The position numbers were made by a program, and so were the translations under genes. A model generated the notes under the pieces. It ran no database searches and was not told where the DNA came from. It was given only the letters and a program-made list of their open reading frames with translations. DNA of 64,000 nt. Source: Pseudisothecium myosuroides. Taxonomy: Eukaryota > Streptophyta > Bryopsida > Hypnales > Lembophyllaceae. The stretch is taken from the NCBI GenBank assembly GCA_951799445.1, contig OX637292.1, positions 9,923,296-9,987,295 of the forward strand, read 5' to 3'. Shown here one piece after another: positions 13,560 through 27,246 of this stretch (position 1 is the first letter of the stretch; each line of letters begins with the position of its first letter).

Positions 13560-13945
13560 AAGATAGGAGGTCCATAAAATGACCATTGGACTGGTCAAAT
13601 TTGTGGTCCAGAAAATGACCAATGGACTGAAAAATATTTAAAAAAGTTTCACCTCTCCAAATCCAATTTCAGCTCAAACTTTTTTAAATATTTTTCAGTA
13701 AATTTTCCTTGAAAAACAAATGGAATTATCATCTAATCCAAGTTGTTTCATATTTTTTGGATCTATGTAGAATTAGATATGAATTTTTGAAGTTGAAATG
13801 TAGTGGGCTCTTAAATTGTCCATTTCTTGAAATATAAACTACTTGCACATTGCTGGTACAATGAAAAAGCAACATGTACAAATAGTATACATTTGAAGAG
13901 GTGGGCAATTTTAGAACATGATTGCTTTATGGACCTCCTCCATTA
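13560..13945. repeat. MITE-like element related to the 50-kb repeat array
   Basis: The ends carry GGAGGTCCATAAA and its near-reverse complement TTTATGGACCTCC. The interior (TTGTTTCATATTTTTTGGA, GAAAAAGCAACATGT, GGTGGGCAATTTTAGA) is shared with the tandem units at 50020-50720. This is a non-coding dispersed repeat family. Confidence 0.6.
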
Positions 13946-14520
13946 AACCAGTAAAGCTTTGTCAAGAAGTATTAATTGTTGGTCCTAGCTTAACAATATG
14001 AACCATATACAAACATCATGACCCTTCCTAATGTAGTAACCTCTCTAATGCAATGTGTCAAACTAGTCCCAACTCTACTCCATTAGAGAGATTTTATTGT
14101 ACATTGATTTGTACTTGTGACACTAATTTATCAAAGTCACACTATTTTGAATTACCATATGGAAAGGTCTGATTTGGCACCTGAGTGTCGACATACTTTC
14201 TTTTTCACGCGCAAAAGGGGTCAACAATTGGAACTATTAGTGTTAGAGTTTTGACATTTTGGTATCCAATTTTTTTTGTGTTTGGCAACTTCTAAGTTTT
14301 CTTGTTTTAGAACACTTGTCTTGTGGGGCGTAAGGCAAAATGTAGGTTTTCAGAAATATTCAAAATTTTAGGCAATATAGATGAAAAATTTCTGCAACAT
14401 TTTGGACATTTCACTTGCAATAATCCAAACATTCAGTCACATGAAAAAAATATTTAATTTATGTATGAATCTAACTATCATGTAGCATAGTGCAAGATGA
14501 AATGTAATTGTATTCATTAA

Positions 14521-15446
14521 CCCCTAAAGTCCCATTGTCCCCTCGGGGGACAAAATGGATTTTGGGCAGGCTCCTACAGTCTCAATATTTGTCGTAATTT
14601 CCTGATTTTTTTTGTGAAGATAGAAAATCACATTAGCTTTCCGAAAATGTAATTTTTATTTCAATTGGTGCCCGGGAGCAAAAGTTATGGCACAAAAACC
14701 CCAAATTTTAATTCGGCGGGCAAGAAAAAACCCTCACAAAAACTTTAAATTAAAATTTTTAAAAATTTGTTTCATATAGATTTTATTTTTATCTACATGG
14801 GAAGCTTTGATTCATCCCATTTGGATTTGTTATGCAAAAGTTATGGACAATCTTATTTTTTGGGCAATTAGAGCATCTTCTTGAAAAAATAACTTGTAGG
14901 ATTCATTTCTGAACTCAATTTTGACAGTTTTTCAAAAAAAAAGTTTTGCAAGGTTAAGATTTTTTGCTAGAACAATCTCATTGTTGTGATTAGTATATTT
15001 CAACTCTATCTTAGAGCTATTAATGATTTAATTTTTCCTTCTATCTTGAACCTACTTCTACTTAACAATTTTTTAATGAGTGAAAAGCAAGTGTTCCTTT
15101 TTTTGAATTTTTTTTTCTTAGATTTTCAACTCAATTCTTCATCATATAAAAATAGAAATTCAAAATCATTAGAGCAAAAATTTTAAGTTAAGAAGGTTCA
15201 AAGTCAAAAAATGTAGTTGAGCAAGGTGCAAAAAAACTTGATTCCTTCACTTTAAATGCAAATATCTTACAATCTACAGGGTCAAAGTTTCTGAAATTTC
15301 TTCCACACATTCTTACACTAGTCTAGTACAAGATCCTACGGTTAAATATGCAAAAAAAAAATTTAATTTTTTTTTATTGCTCTTTGCTATAGAAATGGCA
15401 GTTTTGAGTGGTTTTTGATGGAAAAATGGCCTTGGGACTTTAGGGG
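14521..15446. mobile_element. TTAA-flanked non-autonomous DNA element, copy 1 (926 bp)
   Basis: The element is bounded by TTAA at 14517-14520 and 15447-15450. Its terminal inverted repeats begin CCCCTAAAGTCCCA. There is no long reading frame. A homologous 925-bp copy in opposite orientation lies at 37023-37947. A TTAA target duplication with termini beginning CCC is the hallmark of the piggyBac superfamily, so a piggyBac-like MITE is the best guess. The superfamily is inferred from the ends only. Confidence 0.7.
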
Positions 15447-15764
15447 TTAAATGAGATTTTAGGCTTGAATAAGACCACGAATTTCCAGATGTCTAGGAAC
15501 AATGAACAAAACAAAACAAAAAATTTAGGGAACAACAAGGTCTAAATTGTGCAAGATAGTTTAACATGAAAAAAACATTAATTTTATTAAAAATAAAAAT
15601 AAAACTTTTGTTTACAAATGATTGGAAACTTTGCCACATCAAAAATTTGTCTTAGTATGAAAATTGTCACATTAGATTATATATTTTTTATTATTTATTT
15701 TTATTTGTTTTTTAATTAAATATTTTGACTAGCAGTCACAAGAAGATAAAAAAAATAGTAGAAG

Positions 15765-17985
15765 ATAAGACTTATTTGATAGTCTTATTTAGGAATGCAC
15801 CGATAGTTTGAAGAAGAAAAATGTACTAGGTATTGGTTCATCAAAGAAGAATGAAGACATTGGTGATAGTACGATGGTGATAACAATAAATAATAATGGT
15901 GCTGATAAGATGGTGACAACAACACAAAAGAATGGAGGTGATAGGATGGCAACAAAAACTACATCAAGACGGCTTGCAAAGAAATTTCAATTTCTACAAT
16001 CATGATAATTTTGCTTACGTACGTAGATTCACAGTGGTTTGTAGATTTGTCTACAAACTTTGGTAGCAAATTCATTGATACTAATCATAATATATAGGTG
16101 GTTTGGAATATTGTTGTTACATCGGTTGAGTTAGGATCATTGGACGTCTCGGATGGGTAGACATATTGGATAGTTTAGGCGGACCGGACAGACAATGTGA
16201 CTACCTTAAAGTAGTCACATTGGACAGGTTAAGGTCATTGGACGTTCCGGATGGGCTAGCAAATCGGACGGACGGTTCGTTCAATGTGACAATTATGTTT
16301 GAAATGGTAGCTTTAACTACCAACTAAATGTGTATTTCATTTTTTTAAATATGATATGTTATTTTAAAATTTGAATTATTATATTATGTCAACCTAGATT
16401 TTTTTCAAAAATTTTATTAACAAAATTTATTTCACTTATTATAATTATATAATGAGCTTGAAAATGGATATATGATCTGAGCACGCCTACAAATTATAGT
16501 GGAGTTGCTTACCCAGAGTCTTCTCAATCTTGGCAGCCTTCACTGCAATCAAGGCCTTTATCCCTTCTAGTTTTGCGTCAAACTTCATCTCATAGAGGAT
16601 GTTGACATCGCAAAAGGCGTCAAAGACACAATGCAAATACTACCTCATACCTCATTATTGGGAAAAATGGTAATGCATTCATCAATAAAACTTTGTTCTC
16701 CATTAATTAAAGCAAATCTAATCGCCATGTTGTGCCAATACACCGTGTACCGGAGCCACCTAACAATTGAATGCTTAATTTTTAGGGTCTATAAACCGCA
16801 AGAAGTAACATGGATGCATGGATGCAGACACCAATTCTAACCGATTGTTCGACTTTTGCTTTTTGGCCCCACTCGTGAATTTTATAATCTTTCACCAGAA
16901 ATTTATAATCTTTCTACAAATCTAGCAGCCAAGAACTACGCTGCATTTCAAGTTCGTCCTTGCATACTCTCTCCTCGTATGTGGCTTTTCGGGGATAATT
17001 TACAAGCTTAAAGCCAAGAGCAATAAACAAAACCTCATCAAATAGTCAAAGAAGAACATAACATCAGCTCCATGTTGGGCTAGAAAAGAATAGAGCATCA
17101 ACTCCATAATGGACAAAGAAGAACATAGCATTAGAGCAAGTGAAGCAAATGACAAATAGATTTCTTGAAAGAGCAATTGCTCTCAAGCATTCATTAAGAG
17201 ATGGTCTTCAAAGGAAATTACAAGATTTCATAAGCAACTCCATTATAATTTGTAGGGGTGCTCAGATCATATATCCATTTTCAAGCTCATTATATAATTA
17301 TAATAAGTGAAATAAATTTTGTTAATAAAATTTTTGAAAAAAATCTAGGTTGACATAATATAATAATTCAAATTTTAAAATAACATATCATATTTAAAAA
17401 AATGAAATACACATTTAGTTGGTAGTTAAAGCTACCATTTCAAACATAATTGTCACATTGAACGAACCGTCCGTCCGATTTGCTAGCCCATCCGGAACGT
17501 CCAATGACCTTAACCTATCCAATGTGACTATTTTAAGGTAAGGTAGTCACATTGTCTGTCCGGTCCGCCTAAACTATCCAATATGTCCACCCATCCGAGA
17601 CGTCCAATGATCCTAACTCAACCGATGTAACAACAATATTCCAAACCACCTATATATTATGATTAGTATCAATGAATTTGCTACCAAAGTTTGTAGACAA
17701 ATCTACAAACCATTGTGAATCTACATACGTAAGCAAAATTATCATGATTGTACAAATTGAAATTTCTTTGCAAGCCGTCTTGATGTAGTTTTTGTTGCCA
17801 TCCTATCACCTCCATTCTTTTGTGTTGTTGTCACCATCTTATCAGCACCATTATTATTTATTGTTATCACCATCGTACTATCACCAATGTCTTCATTCTT
17901 ATTTGATGAATCAACACCTAATACATTTTTCTTCTTCAAACTATTGGTACATTCCTTAATAAGACTATCAAATATTTTCTTATTT
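15765..17985. repeat. 2.2-kb inverted duplication with arms of about 750 bp
   Basis: Arm 15765-16512 recurs in reverse complement at 17231-17985 with few differences, around a loop of about 718 bp. Each arm holds a matching short reading frame starting MKKKNVLG (15808-16005 plus; 17742-17939 minus), 65 residues, rich in Asn, Thr and Lys, with no family I recognise. Each arm also contains several GGACG/CGGATGGG strings and a hairpin (AATGTGACTAC facing GTAGTCACATT) near 16194-16222. The structure would fold into a long hairpin RNA if transcribed. It could be a foldback element or an inverted transposon duplication. Confidence 0.75.
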
Positions 17986-20466
17986 TCTTTTGATAAGATA
18001 TGGAGCCCAGTGTCTTCATCAAATGCTCAAAAAACCAAACATATGACATGATTTAATTTCACCAATTTAGCCTCTTCACCACCCAAAACACCATAGGGGA
18101 GATGAATGGTTTGTGGTGGTTCACAACTTGGGCAAGAGTCACCTCAAACGGTCTTTTCATGGCTTCATTTCTCTTTTAATGACTACTTTCCACAATTTTG
18201 TGGGGACACTAATTTTCTAGGTGACACTAGTTTCTCCCCTCACTATATTAGAAAAAATCAATGTAGTAAATAATAAAAGGGTCTTCTTAATTCAAAGAGA
18301 CCTCAAGGGAATTAGGAAAGAATACTCTCTTTAAAGATTAAGAGGCCCAATTTCCCTGACTTACATTAGGATAAATATTTTTTTATTCTTAAATTATCAA
18401 CAATGCTTTGGAAACTATTCTACATGGCACTAAGTATAGAAGATTATGTACATTATTGTATACTTCTTGACACACTCCATATATGTATATGAATATTAAT
18501 AAAGTATACAAAACATGTAACATTGAACAAAAATCTAAATAAATGAATTTTGTTATTAAATTATTTTATTCTTTGATGGATATTTTTGGGTGTAAAAAAT
18601 AGATTATGATGGAAGTTGTTGTAGTTATAAAGTAACTAGGCCCATTGTCAATAGTAATGGAAGAAAGCTCATTGTGAAAAATTGTAATACTAGTGTACAT
18701 TGGCAAGAATTTGAATTTTGCCTATCATGGGACTTGTTTCCGTTGATTTCTACAATGGGTCTAATTACTGATAACCAAATTATATATACAAGACAAGATA
18801 AAAAAATTCACCTATACATACCTTTATTGATATAAATATTTAGATTGTATTAAAAAAAATTCTAAATCCTAAATTAAATCCTAAATTTAGATTTGTGTAG
18901 TGTAATATATAGAAATATATTGTTAGATCTATATTTTGTAATCTTCTATTTTAGAAGGAGTGGATTACAAATAAAATATAAGATATATATAGTGGCTCTA
19001 AAAGATTTTTAATTTTTTATGTACATAAAAACTCCCCAAGCTAAAAGTTAGAAATTTTCATCAAAATAGGGCAATTTGCATAAAATTGAGTTATCAAATT
19101 TTGAAATAATTTTTTCATAATTTAATCAGATTTAATTTAAAAATAAATTTCTACATAAGTACAAAATTTTAAATTTTTTTATAGAATAAAAAAAAGGAGT
19201 CTCTTTAGAAATTGTATGGTAAAATTTTATAAAATATTTATGATTGAAGTAGAATCCGAAGAATTGAAGTTTTTAATAATTCACCATAAAAATCTTTTAC
19301 ATAACATACTTCTCTTGTTCTATATTTTCAAATTTTTTAGAAAATTTTGCATTGAATTATAAAATTCAAACATAATTGCAATCATATTTCAGCCATTGAT
19401 GTTTCATTAAATAAGATCCAAATATCATATTAATTTTTTATTATATGACTCCAAGTAGGATTCTCATTTTTGTACCATAATAATTGTAAATTTTATATTT
19501 CATTAAGAGATTTTTTTTTTAATATATAATTTGATTAAAGTTTTAATAAAATCTAAACTTTTTCGAATATTTTTTGAAGACTTACAACATTTATTGACTT
19601 TAAATATGTCATGGGATAAAACATGACTTATATTTTCTTTCATTGGTAAATTAATATAAAAAAATCAAGTAGTCAAAACAAATTGCTAGGTCAAGAAAAG
19701 GTAGCATTAATTTAAATGTGGTAAAGTTAGAGGTTTTCTTAAATTCAATAAAAGACAATCTTTTTTTTTTCATCACAAGTTGTAAAATTCTTGCAAAAGC
19801 TAGAGACCATCTTTCTTGAAGTAGCTACAAAGATTCCATCTTAGAATTTTTTTTTGATTCATGCATGGTTTTCCATTTTCTCCCAATCAATTAAGCAACA
19901 TCCTCTCCACTTTCCCTCCATCAAAGCATACACATGATTTCTTTGCAAATAGATGGTCTTCCAAAAATATTATATGACTTAAAAGCATCATCTCATAATA
20001 TAACAACATTTCAAGAAGGTTTAGTCCTTGCATCCAAACTTTGGCCCAAAGCTATTCCAATGCCATTAAAAAATTGCTTGAAATTTTTTGTAAGCTAATG
20101 GTGGTGGCACCTTAAACTAATAAGTATCTAAAACAACCACCTATTTTTTGCCTCATAGCCAACCAAATCTGAATGGGAAACCACCAAGTCTCCTATTTTG
20201 AACTTGAGTAGATTATCAAGGTGGCTATTCATGGGTGCCTCTATTCATGCATCACCATCTCTTGCTACTTGTATGGACCTTTAGTGTATTGCTTTTAACT
20301 GCTGCTTCTGAAATTTGTAACATATTCTCTGAGTAGCAAAAAATTCAAAATCTACTTGCAACATCTTCCACTACAATTTGCTAATCTGTTTGAACAAAAT
20401 CTTCACTATATGTCCACACCGAAGACACTAAAACTCTTCTATTATAGCTTTTTTTCTGTCGCTACC
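17986..20466. other. AT-rich gene-free stretch
   Basis: Very AT-rich DNA with homopolymer runs and no supported gene. On the minus strand near 20150-20220 a short open piece reads roughly FKIGDLVVSHSDLVGYEAK, which could be the tail of a decayed retroelement polyprotein. That is a weak, eye-based impression. Confidence 0.4.
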
Positions 20467-23400
20467 TTACATGGCAATCTTTCCGAGGCAAATTCCACTG
20501 AATAGTAGGGCACCAAGCCATTTATTTGAAACAAACCTGCCAGGAAAAAATGCAATACCAGCATTAGAATATACTGGCGGTTAGCCATGGTATTGCGTAC
20601 CCCACCTTACTTCATAACTGCTGAAAGAGAGTGAAATTTTTGAAACAAGAAACTTACAATTAAAAAAAACTTACTTATCGTTGCAATCAGCTCGACTATG
20701 AGTGTCCACAGTATAAACTTGCCATGCCAAATGTCCAGCAGTAGCTCCCACACCGAGATAGAATGGCCAGCCTGTAATCACAACGTATTAGGACGCCCAA
20801 GGGTTGTAAGAGTGCATGACTTCAACCAAGAGATTCTTCTGTTTCTTTCCATTTTGAGCCCAAAATTCTGAACAATACCAGTAGCCCTCAAAAAGAGTTT
20901 TCAAGTCTTGTTTGCAAATCGTATCTTATTGTGGAACACCCCATGTAATAGTTACATAGTGTGAAAAGTAACTTCTAATTAAAAATAATAGCACTTCTCC
21001 AATTCACTAAACATCAAAACAAGCAGTTACAGCAACTACACTATGAGAGTCTCTATCCCTATTGCACTGGCTTGCTTTTCAAGTCGCAATCTACTTCCCC
21101 ACGTTCACTGTAGATGAAGCATTTGTCAAAGAAACATTTGTCAAAGAAAGGTCTCTTCCCCTTTGGTCCAGGGCCAATAAATGTTAAGTGTTTGTTGATA
21201 AGAAATTAATGACTAATAATTTCAATACTTCTTGTAGTAAATCAGACAAGTCAACAGAAATGTAAGTCAGGGTCATTAAACTTGCAAGCTTTGCAGCTAA
21301 ATTTTTGACATATTACATAATGTGAAGATCAGATTCAAGTTACCTAATCCCGCATTGTAGCCAGCAAGGCTCATGCCAATGACAGAGGCAGTGCTGAAAC
21401 CTGTGAGCCACAGCCGCGTGTCATTGCCAAACCGCAACGCCGTGGACTTGACGCCAACCTTGGTATCGTCCTCCTTATCTTGGTGAGCATATATAGTGTC
21501 ATAAACAAGGGTCCAACACACACCCGAGAGATACAGAGGAAGCACTACTGATGGGTCAAGGCCTCCTCTGACTGCTGCCCACCCAAGCAACGCGCCCCAG
21601 TTGAATGTCAATCCCAAGTACGCTTGTGGCTGCACCCAATGTCAAATTATTACTCAGGCTCTTGTAGTGTTGCCTATTTCAATTTACAACAAAGCGGCTA
21701 CTTGCAAGTCTCTACCCCAATAAAAATGCATAATTTTAATACGTCTATTTCTGTATAATCATCAATACAATCCTCAAGAAATTCTCAGTATAATCTCCAA
21801 TACAATCCTCACTGCTTGAAAGACTTAAAAACTCTCAGTGACAATCTGAGAATACCACTATTGCGTAACCGGAAGTCATAAAGGCATCCCTGGGGCTGTC
21901 ATTAAAAAAGTGTCTAGCTCCAGGTTTACTAGGTTTGATACGTGCTGCTTACCCAGAATGTCCAACGCTTCATGAGAGGATATGTGCCCACAAGAAGTAA
22001 TGAAGATGCTCCCAGCACTTGGCTACACGATCATAAACAAGTATTAATCTACAATGCATGATATAAACCAGCTCAGTTGATCACATGATGACGCAGGCAG
22101 AATCCAATTTGAGTACAGTGGAACATCTTTAATATGACCTTCTCTAAAACAATAAATAGAAATTTCCACAATAGTCACACTGACAGTAGCAAACTTGACA
22201 AACATTCAAACTATGTCAGTCATTTTTCGAGGACCCCAAGTAGTAGGATTAAAGAGGTCAAACAAGTATAATATTAGACAAACACCTAGATAAATAATAT
22301 ATTGGGATTGATATAAACCTTAATCTGATGAACTGGCAGCATATTAGAAGCAAACATTTCACCTGAAAGTATTCAACTGGAGCAAGATACCCAACCCTAA
22401 CAGCAGCTGACATCCCAAGAACGTCAAGCCTTGAAAAGGGGTCAATGCCCCAGATACAATGGGTCGCAGTTTCGTCCTCTCCACCTGCAAACTCACAAAA
22501 GCATACTTTGTCAGCTTCTCCTGGAGATTCTTTCTTAAAGGTAAGCCAAGGTCGGACAAGACTTGAGCTTCTGCAAATGTAAATTCAAAGACCTGCATTA
22601 AAACTGCCAAGACGATGTTTTAAAGAGGCCACGCGATTTCAACGACTAGAATGGCATTCATCGTGGCTGCTCTGCAGCACAAGCTATGCACAATTTTTAT
22701 TTTGTTCCACTATTTTCGTAGTTATATTCATTATCCTAGTAGAATTTGTTCAGTAAGATATATATCGAGTCACAACTACTACTTCACATGAAAAGGAACG
22801 GCTTCTCACCTTCCCATCAATGTCGCGATCCAGCAAGTCATTGACAGTGCAGCCAGCACCTCGCAACAGCACCGCGCCTATGCCAAATAACGTGAGCAAT
22901 TTCAAATCAGGATACCCCCCATCCTCAGCTGCTATAGCTATTGACCTGTACAGACAAAACAACCAGAATCCAGACACAAGCTCTCAAACCATGTCCTCTA
23001 TACTTCCAACAAAAAGCCACCCTCAGATTGTTCAAGTATCCACATGGCTATCCGCTAAAGACGCACATACTAGCATTACGGACTAAATACTCTGCATTCT
23101 TGCAATAATCTGGAATCATTACAGTAGAGAACTTGAAACCGTAAAACAAAATAAAACAGTACTATTCCGGTCTCCAATATCTAGCTCAGTAATAGCTCCT
23201 TTAAAAAAATTTCAACATCTTCCAATCTTTTCACAGCTTAAGAACAGAGTATCTAAAACCCTAAACGCAAAGGCAATCAAAAACAGGATACATTATCGAT
23301 TTCAGGTAACCCTGTTTGAAAGGATACCTAATTTTTTTCCAAAGACTAAAAAAAAGCATATTTGCAACCATTACAATGATTAGGGCTTCCTCGATTACCA

Positions 23401-24009
23401 GAAGCAAGGCCACGCCAGCAACCACGTTCCAATCGGTTTATCCAGCCGCGCCAGACACACATACGGTCTCAACTTCTTATGCACATATCTTTCCACCCAT
23501 CCCACACTCGCTATAGTACCGTTTCCACCTCCTTTCTCTTCCCTAACCCCTTCTTCTTCTTCAGCCCCCACCTTACTAGCAGTCGAAAATCCACGCCTCA
23601 AGGAATCCAAAACGACCACACGAGGTGAAGCTCTATAAAGAAACACCTCTCGTTTTGCGTCAAGATAGCCATGGCTCCATGGAGAAGGACCCACTTGCGA
23701 CGAGGAAGCATCCGAACGTTCTTCTTCGTCTCTCAATGGCGCCACCTTAGCATCGCAACCTAACGACGAAATTCTGTGAGCAATTCGAGAATCTCCTCGT
23801 GTGGCGAACTCTCCGTGGATTTGATCCCGTCGACTGATTTCGAAATCCGAAATTGGCAAAGGGGAGCGCAATTGTTGGAAACTTAGAACGGGATTAGCAA
23901 CAGGTGTTCGGTTGGAGGCGGAATCGAAGTGGTTGCAGAGAGAGCGATTGGAAATTGAGAAGAGACGACGCAAAAGCTTCAAGTCCCTGCGAGCGAGACT
24001 TGTCGCCAT
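20467..24009 (-). CDS. COQ2: 4-hydroxybenzoate polyprenyltransferase, mitochondrial (COQ2)
   Basis: UbiA-family prenyltransferase that attaches the polyprenyl chain to 4-hydroxybenzoate in ubiquinone synthesis at the mitochondrial inner membrane. Seven exons close in phase: 23399-24009, 22810-22945, 22363-22484, 21953-22022, 21344-21629, 20675-20771, 20467-20536. They give 463 residues. The first Asp-rich motif NDLLDRDID is at about 239-247. The second, [12 protein letters not shown], is at about 357-368. Between them are hydrophobic segments such as [10 protein letters not shown] and GLGILLQL. The N-terminal 150 residues are long, Arg/Ser-rich and poorly conserved, as expected for a mitochondrial presequence. 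The ATG at 24009 begins [17 protein letters not shown], a typical amphipathic targeting helix. All key residues are present. Confidence 0.95.
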
Positions 24010-24237
24010 GGCTAGCTCCTGAGACGCATCAAAATTGGCAAAATTTACTGGAAGGGTGTAATGCAATTCCGATTTCAGTAGTGACAAGGAGAGGAGAAAG
24101 CTTGAGGGGATGAAGGAAGGCTTCGGGTCCCTCAAGAACTGCTCGATCTGCTTGCCGGGCGGTATACCGTTTCATTTTAGGGGATCGCTGGAGATGACGA
24201 TGCATCGAATATAAGGTCGTCGATACGGTAGTACTTA

Positions 24238-25936
24238 GGCCCGGTTTATACTTGGGGCCGGATTGAAGGCCGGCCGGAACTCTCCAAGTTTGATCCAATA
24301 GGATCACTCGATTTCTTCAAATCCGGCCCAAGGGCTTTATACTTGGGGCCGGATGGAACTACAACTCATCCTACGTATCACCTTAGGTGGCATGGTTTTG
24401 GCGCCAAACCATCCGGCCCCAAGGGAGCAATCGGGACGAGGTTTTGGGTGGCCCGAACTCCCATCTAGGGCCGGATTGGGCCCATCCGTTAGATTGTTCA
24501 AATCTCTACCGTCTATGAATTTTATTTTATTTTAACAAGCTCCTTCATCTCTCTTGTTTCTCTTCTGGTATGTGCCTGGCTTTTGCTCTGGCAAAGATTC
24601 CTGATCCGGTCTGTCAAAGGATTTTTGACTGGTCTCTTACTGATCATATTTTTAATCTGGTCTGTCACTGATTATAATCAGTTATTATGTTTTTATTTCG
24701 CATTGCAGTGATTGACCATAGGCAAATAAAGACCCTAGGAATGTTGGCAATGAAAAATTTCAATATTTCAAATTTTATTTTTAAAATTAAAAAAAGAAAC
24801 TTTTAGCATAATAAAAAGCTTCAAGAAAAACAGCAGAGACTAAAGAAATCATTCTTTCTATTTTATGGGCAATTTCATTTAAAAAAATGGCGGTATTTCA
24901 AGTATCAATTTGACGGTGTGCCATTTTCACCATGTAGGACGGGTATAGATTTTAGAACGGCCATTTTGAACTATTTTCTTGCCATTTTAAAATAATATCG
25001 CCATTTTAATGAATTGCCCATTTTTCCACTTAAATACTCCACGGTTAAAATCCACATGCTTGACGCCTTGAGTGACGGATCAATGTTTGGACCCATTTTT
25101 TTTTCCAAAAAATAATTAAGGGCTACTTGCATAAGTGTCAACATAAAATTGAAAATAAACTTGAAAACAAAGAACAATACTATTGACACAAAAACATCTT
25201 CATTCTTCTTTTTCATGGCATTTGGACCTATTGTGTGAATTCTTGGATTATTTTAAATAAAAAAATTAAATAAAAAAATCTTTTATTTTGGAAAAAATAT
25301 TACTTTCACATTGTATGTTCAAATGCCACAAAGCAAAGCCATTGCACCCTGCCTTGCAATCCTTTGTGTATAAAAAATATTGAATTTTAAAGTTTTTACA
25401 AATTAAAAAAATCTCTGTTTTAGTTTTGAAATAAAATTAATATGAAGAGAAAGGAAAAATAGGAAGTAAAAGAAAAAGGGTTCAAATAATGTTAAGAAAT
25501 AATTTTTTTTCCATTAGAAAAAATAAGAACAAAAATGAAAAGTTTCAAAAATGTAAAGAAATTCATTTTTCCATTTTTGAAATAGGAAAATAGGAAGAGA
25601 AAAGAAAGGTAATTTTTTTTCTTAAAACTCTTTTTTATTTTTGAAATAAAATAAATAGGAAGAAAAAATAATAAAAAAATTAAAATAAAAACTTTTCTTC
25701 TTGAAACAAGAAAGAGAGGAAGAGAGAAAAAAAAACATGCATGTTTTCATATTTTTTTTAATTGAGCATTGAAAAAATCCAAGCACACATAAATTAGAAA
25801 TTGGGCCCTAGAATCCGGCCCAAGGGCTTTACATTAACTTGGGCCGGATGGAAGAATTGGGGCTGAATTGAGGGCCAGATTGAAGGCAAATCCAGCTAGC
25901 CTTCCATCCGACCCCAGGCCCAATATAAAGCCGGCC
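24238..25936. mobile_element. PIF/Harbinger-like non-autonomous element
   Basis: The ends are GGCCCGGTTTATA and, in reverse complement, GGCCGGCTTTATA. Both ends are flanked by TTA (24235-24237 and 25937-25939), the TWA duplication typical of PIF/Harbinger. Subterminal GC-rich blocks repeat: the AATCCGGCCCAAGGGCTTTA string occurs near 24318 and again near 25813 in the same orientation. The 1.2-kb interior is AT-rich and without a transposase frame. It lies 229 bp upstream of the COQ2 ATG, within its likely promoter. Confidence 0.7.
25295..25365. repeat. dispersed repeat fragment shared with 38440-38505
   Basis: The segment containing ACTTTCACATTGTATGTTCA and TTGCACCCTGCCTTGC is homologous to 38440-38505 (ACTTTCACATCGTAGGTCCA, GTGCACCCCTCCTTGC). 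It is embedded in the Harbinger-like element here but not there. Confidence 0.5.
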
Positions 25937-25939
25937 TTA

Positions 25940-26993
25940 CATCAGAAAAGTTGAGCCAGATTGTTTTGGTGCCATTTTGACACCAAAGGCCGCATACAGG
26001 TCATTTTAGTGTCATTTTATCCATACTAGGTTGGTACAGAGGTTGGCACCAAATTAACTTAATTGTATTTCAATGCACCATTGTGGCACCATGTTCACAT
26101 GCCTTGAAGTTCCTGATGTAGGGGAGGAAGAAGTGCCATAGTGGCGATATAAAATGTTACAGTGGTGCTCCAAATTGCAACATCCATCCACTTATTGGAT
26201 GTATAGCAATTTCATCCAATTTTTTTGGCATTTTTTTATAACCTTTTTTAGCCAGATTTTTTTTCTTGGTGCAATCTGGCACCAAAAAGACAAAAAAACA
26301 CCCTGGGGAGGACCCTCTTGCCAATGTTTTGAATAATTTCATCCAATTTTTCCCCAAATTCTTTTAGTTCATAATTCTCTCGTGCCAATTGTTGGCAAGA
26401 TTACAAAAAAAATTATCTACATTGATAAAATGAAGGTAGAAAATGTAGCAAGGATTGGTAGATGTATAGAAATTTCAAGCTTTAAAGTGAAAACACCTAA
26501 AATTGTCTTTGTACCTTTTGGTGTACTTATTGAAAGTACTTTAATTTAAATATAAACTACTACTCAAACTGTCATTTGATGCTTGAAGTATAATGAGGGG
26601 GGATTTGAGGTCATACATGGGTACAATAGAAACATGTCAAGTTGATTATTGAACAAAATGCTCATAATTAATCCTTCAAGGCCCTAATAACTTTTGTACT
26701 TTATTATACCGATTTGATCTTTGATTGATAATGTATATTTTATATCAAGATTATTATTAGATATCAATTATATTTTGAGCTTCCCCCTTCAATATGAATA
26801 GTATATTGTGAAATTCATTTAGAAATATTTTTTTAAATGTAAGAATAAGAAGGTAAAACTTTGGCCTATTGAATAGGTGAGAGGCCAAATAATGGCTCCT
26901 TGAAGGGTTAAGACCATATTAGGGACAACTAAATAGTTGCCAATATGTCATGAAAGTAGCTAAGCTAGTACGGAACCACGGATTGTCAATGTG
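25940..26993. other. gene-free AT-rich stretch
   Basis: No sustained coding frame. A loose near-palindrome around TTTCATCCAATTTTT occurs at about 26211 and 26338. Nothing else was recognised. Confidence 0.4.
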
Positions 26994-27246
26994 AATTGCC
27001 TCCAATTACACTACAAGAGAAAGGGGCGTTTTAAGTGAGTTTTTAAATATAGTCCTAGACATAAGATTTTAAGTATTGATCTTAAGGAGATTTTCAACAA
27101 AATTTTACTTAAAACAAATGTTTTTTAAGTAAAATTTTGCTGAAAATCTCCTTAAAGGTCATTATTTAAAATCTTATTTCTAGGACTATACTTAAAAAAC
27201 TCACTTAAAACACCCCTTTCTCTTGTAGTGTTAATTGGAGGCAAAT
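26994..27246. mobile_element. 253-bp foldback MITE with CACTA-type ends
   Basis: Almost the whole element is one hairpin: the left arm (from about 26994, CCTCCAATTACACTACAAGA) matches the reverse complement of the right arm ending near 27246, for about 120 bp each. Both arms contain CACTACAAGAGAAAGGGG, the CACTA start typical of the CACTA/EnSpm superfamily, but the inverted homology extends about 15 bases outside the CACTA. No coding capacity. Confidence 0.75.
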
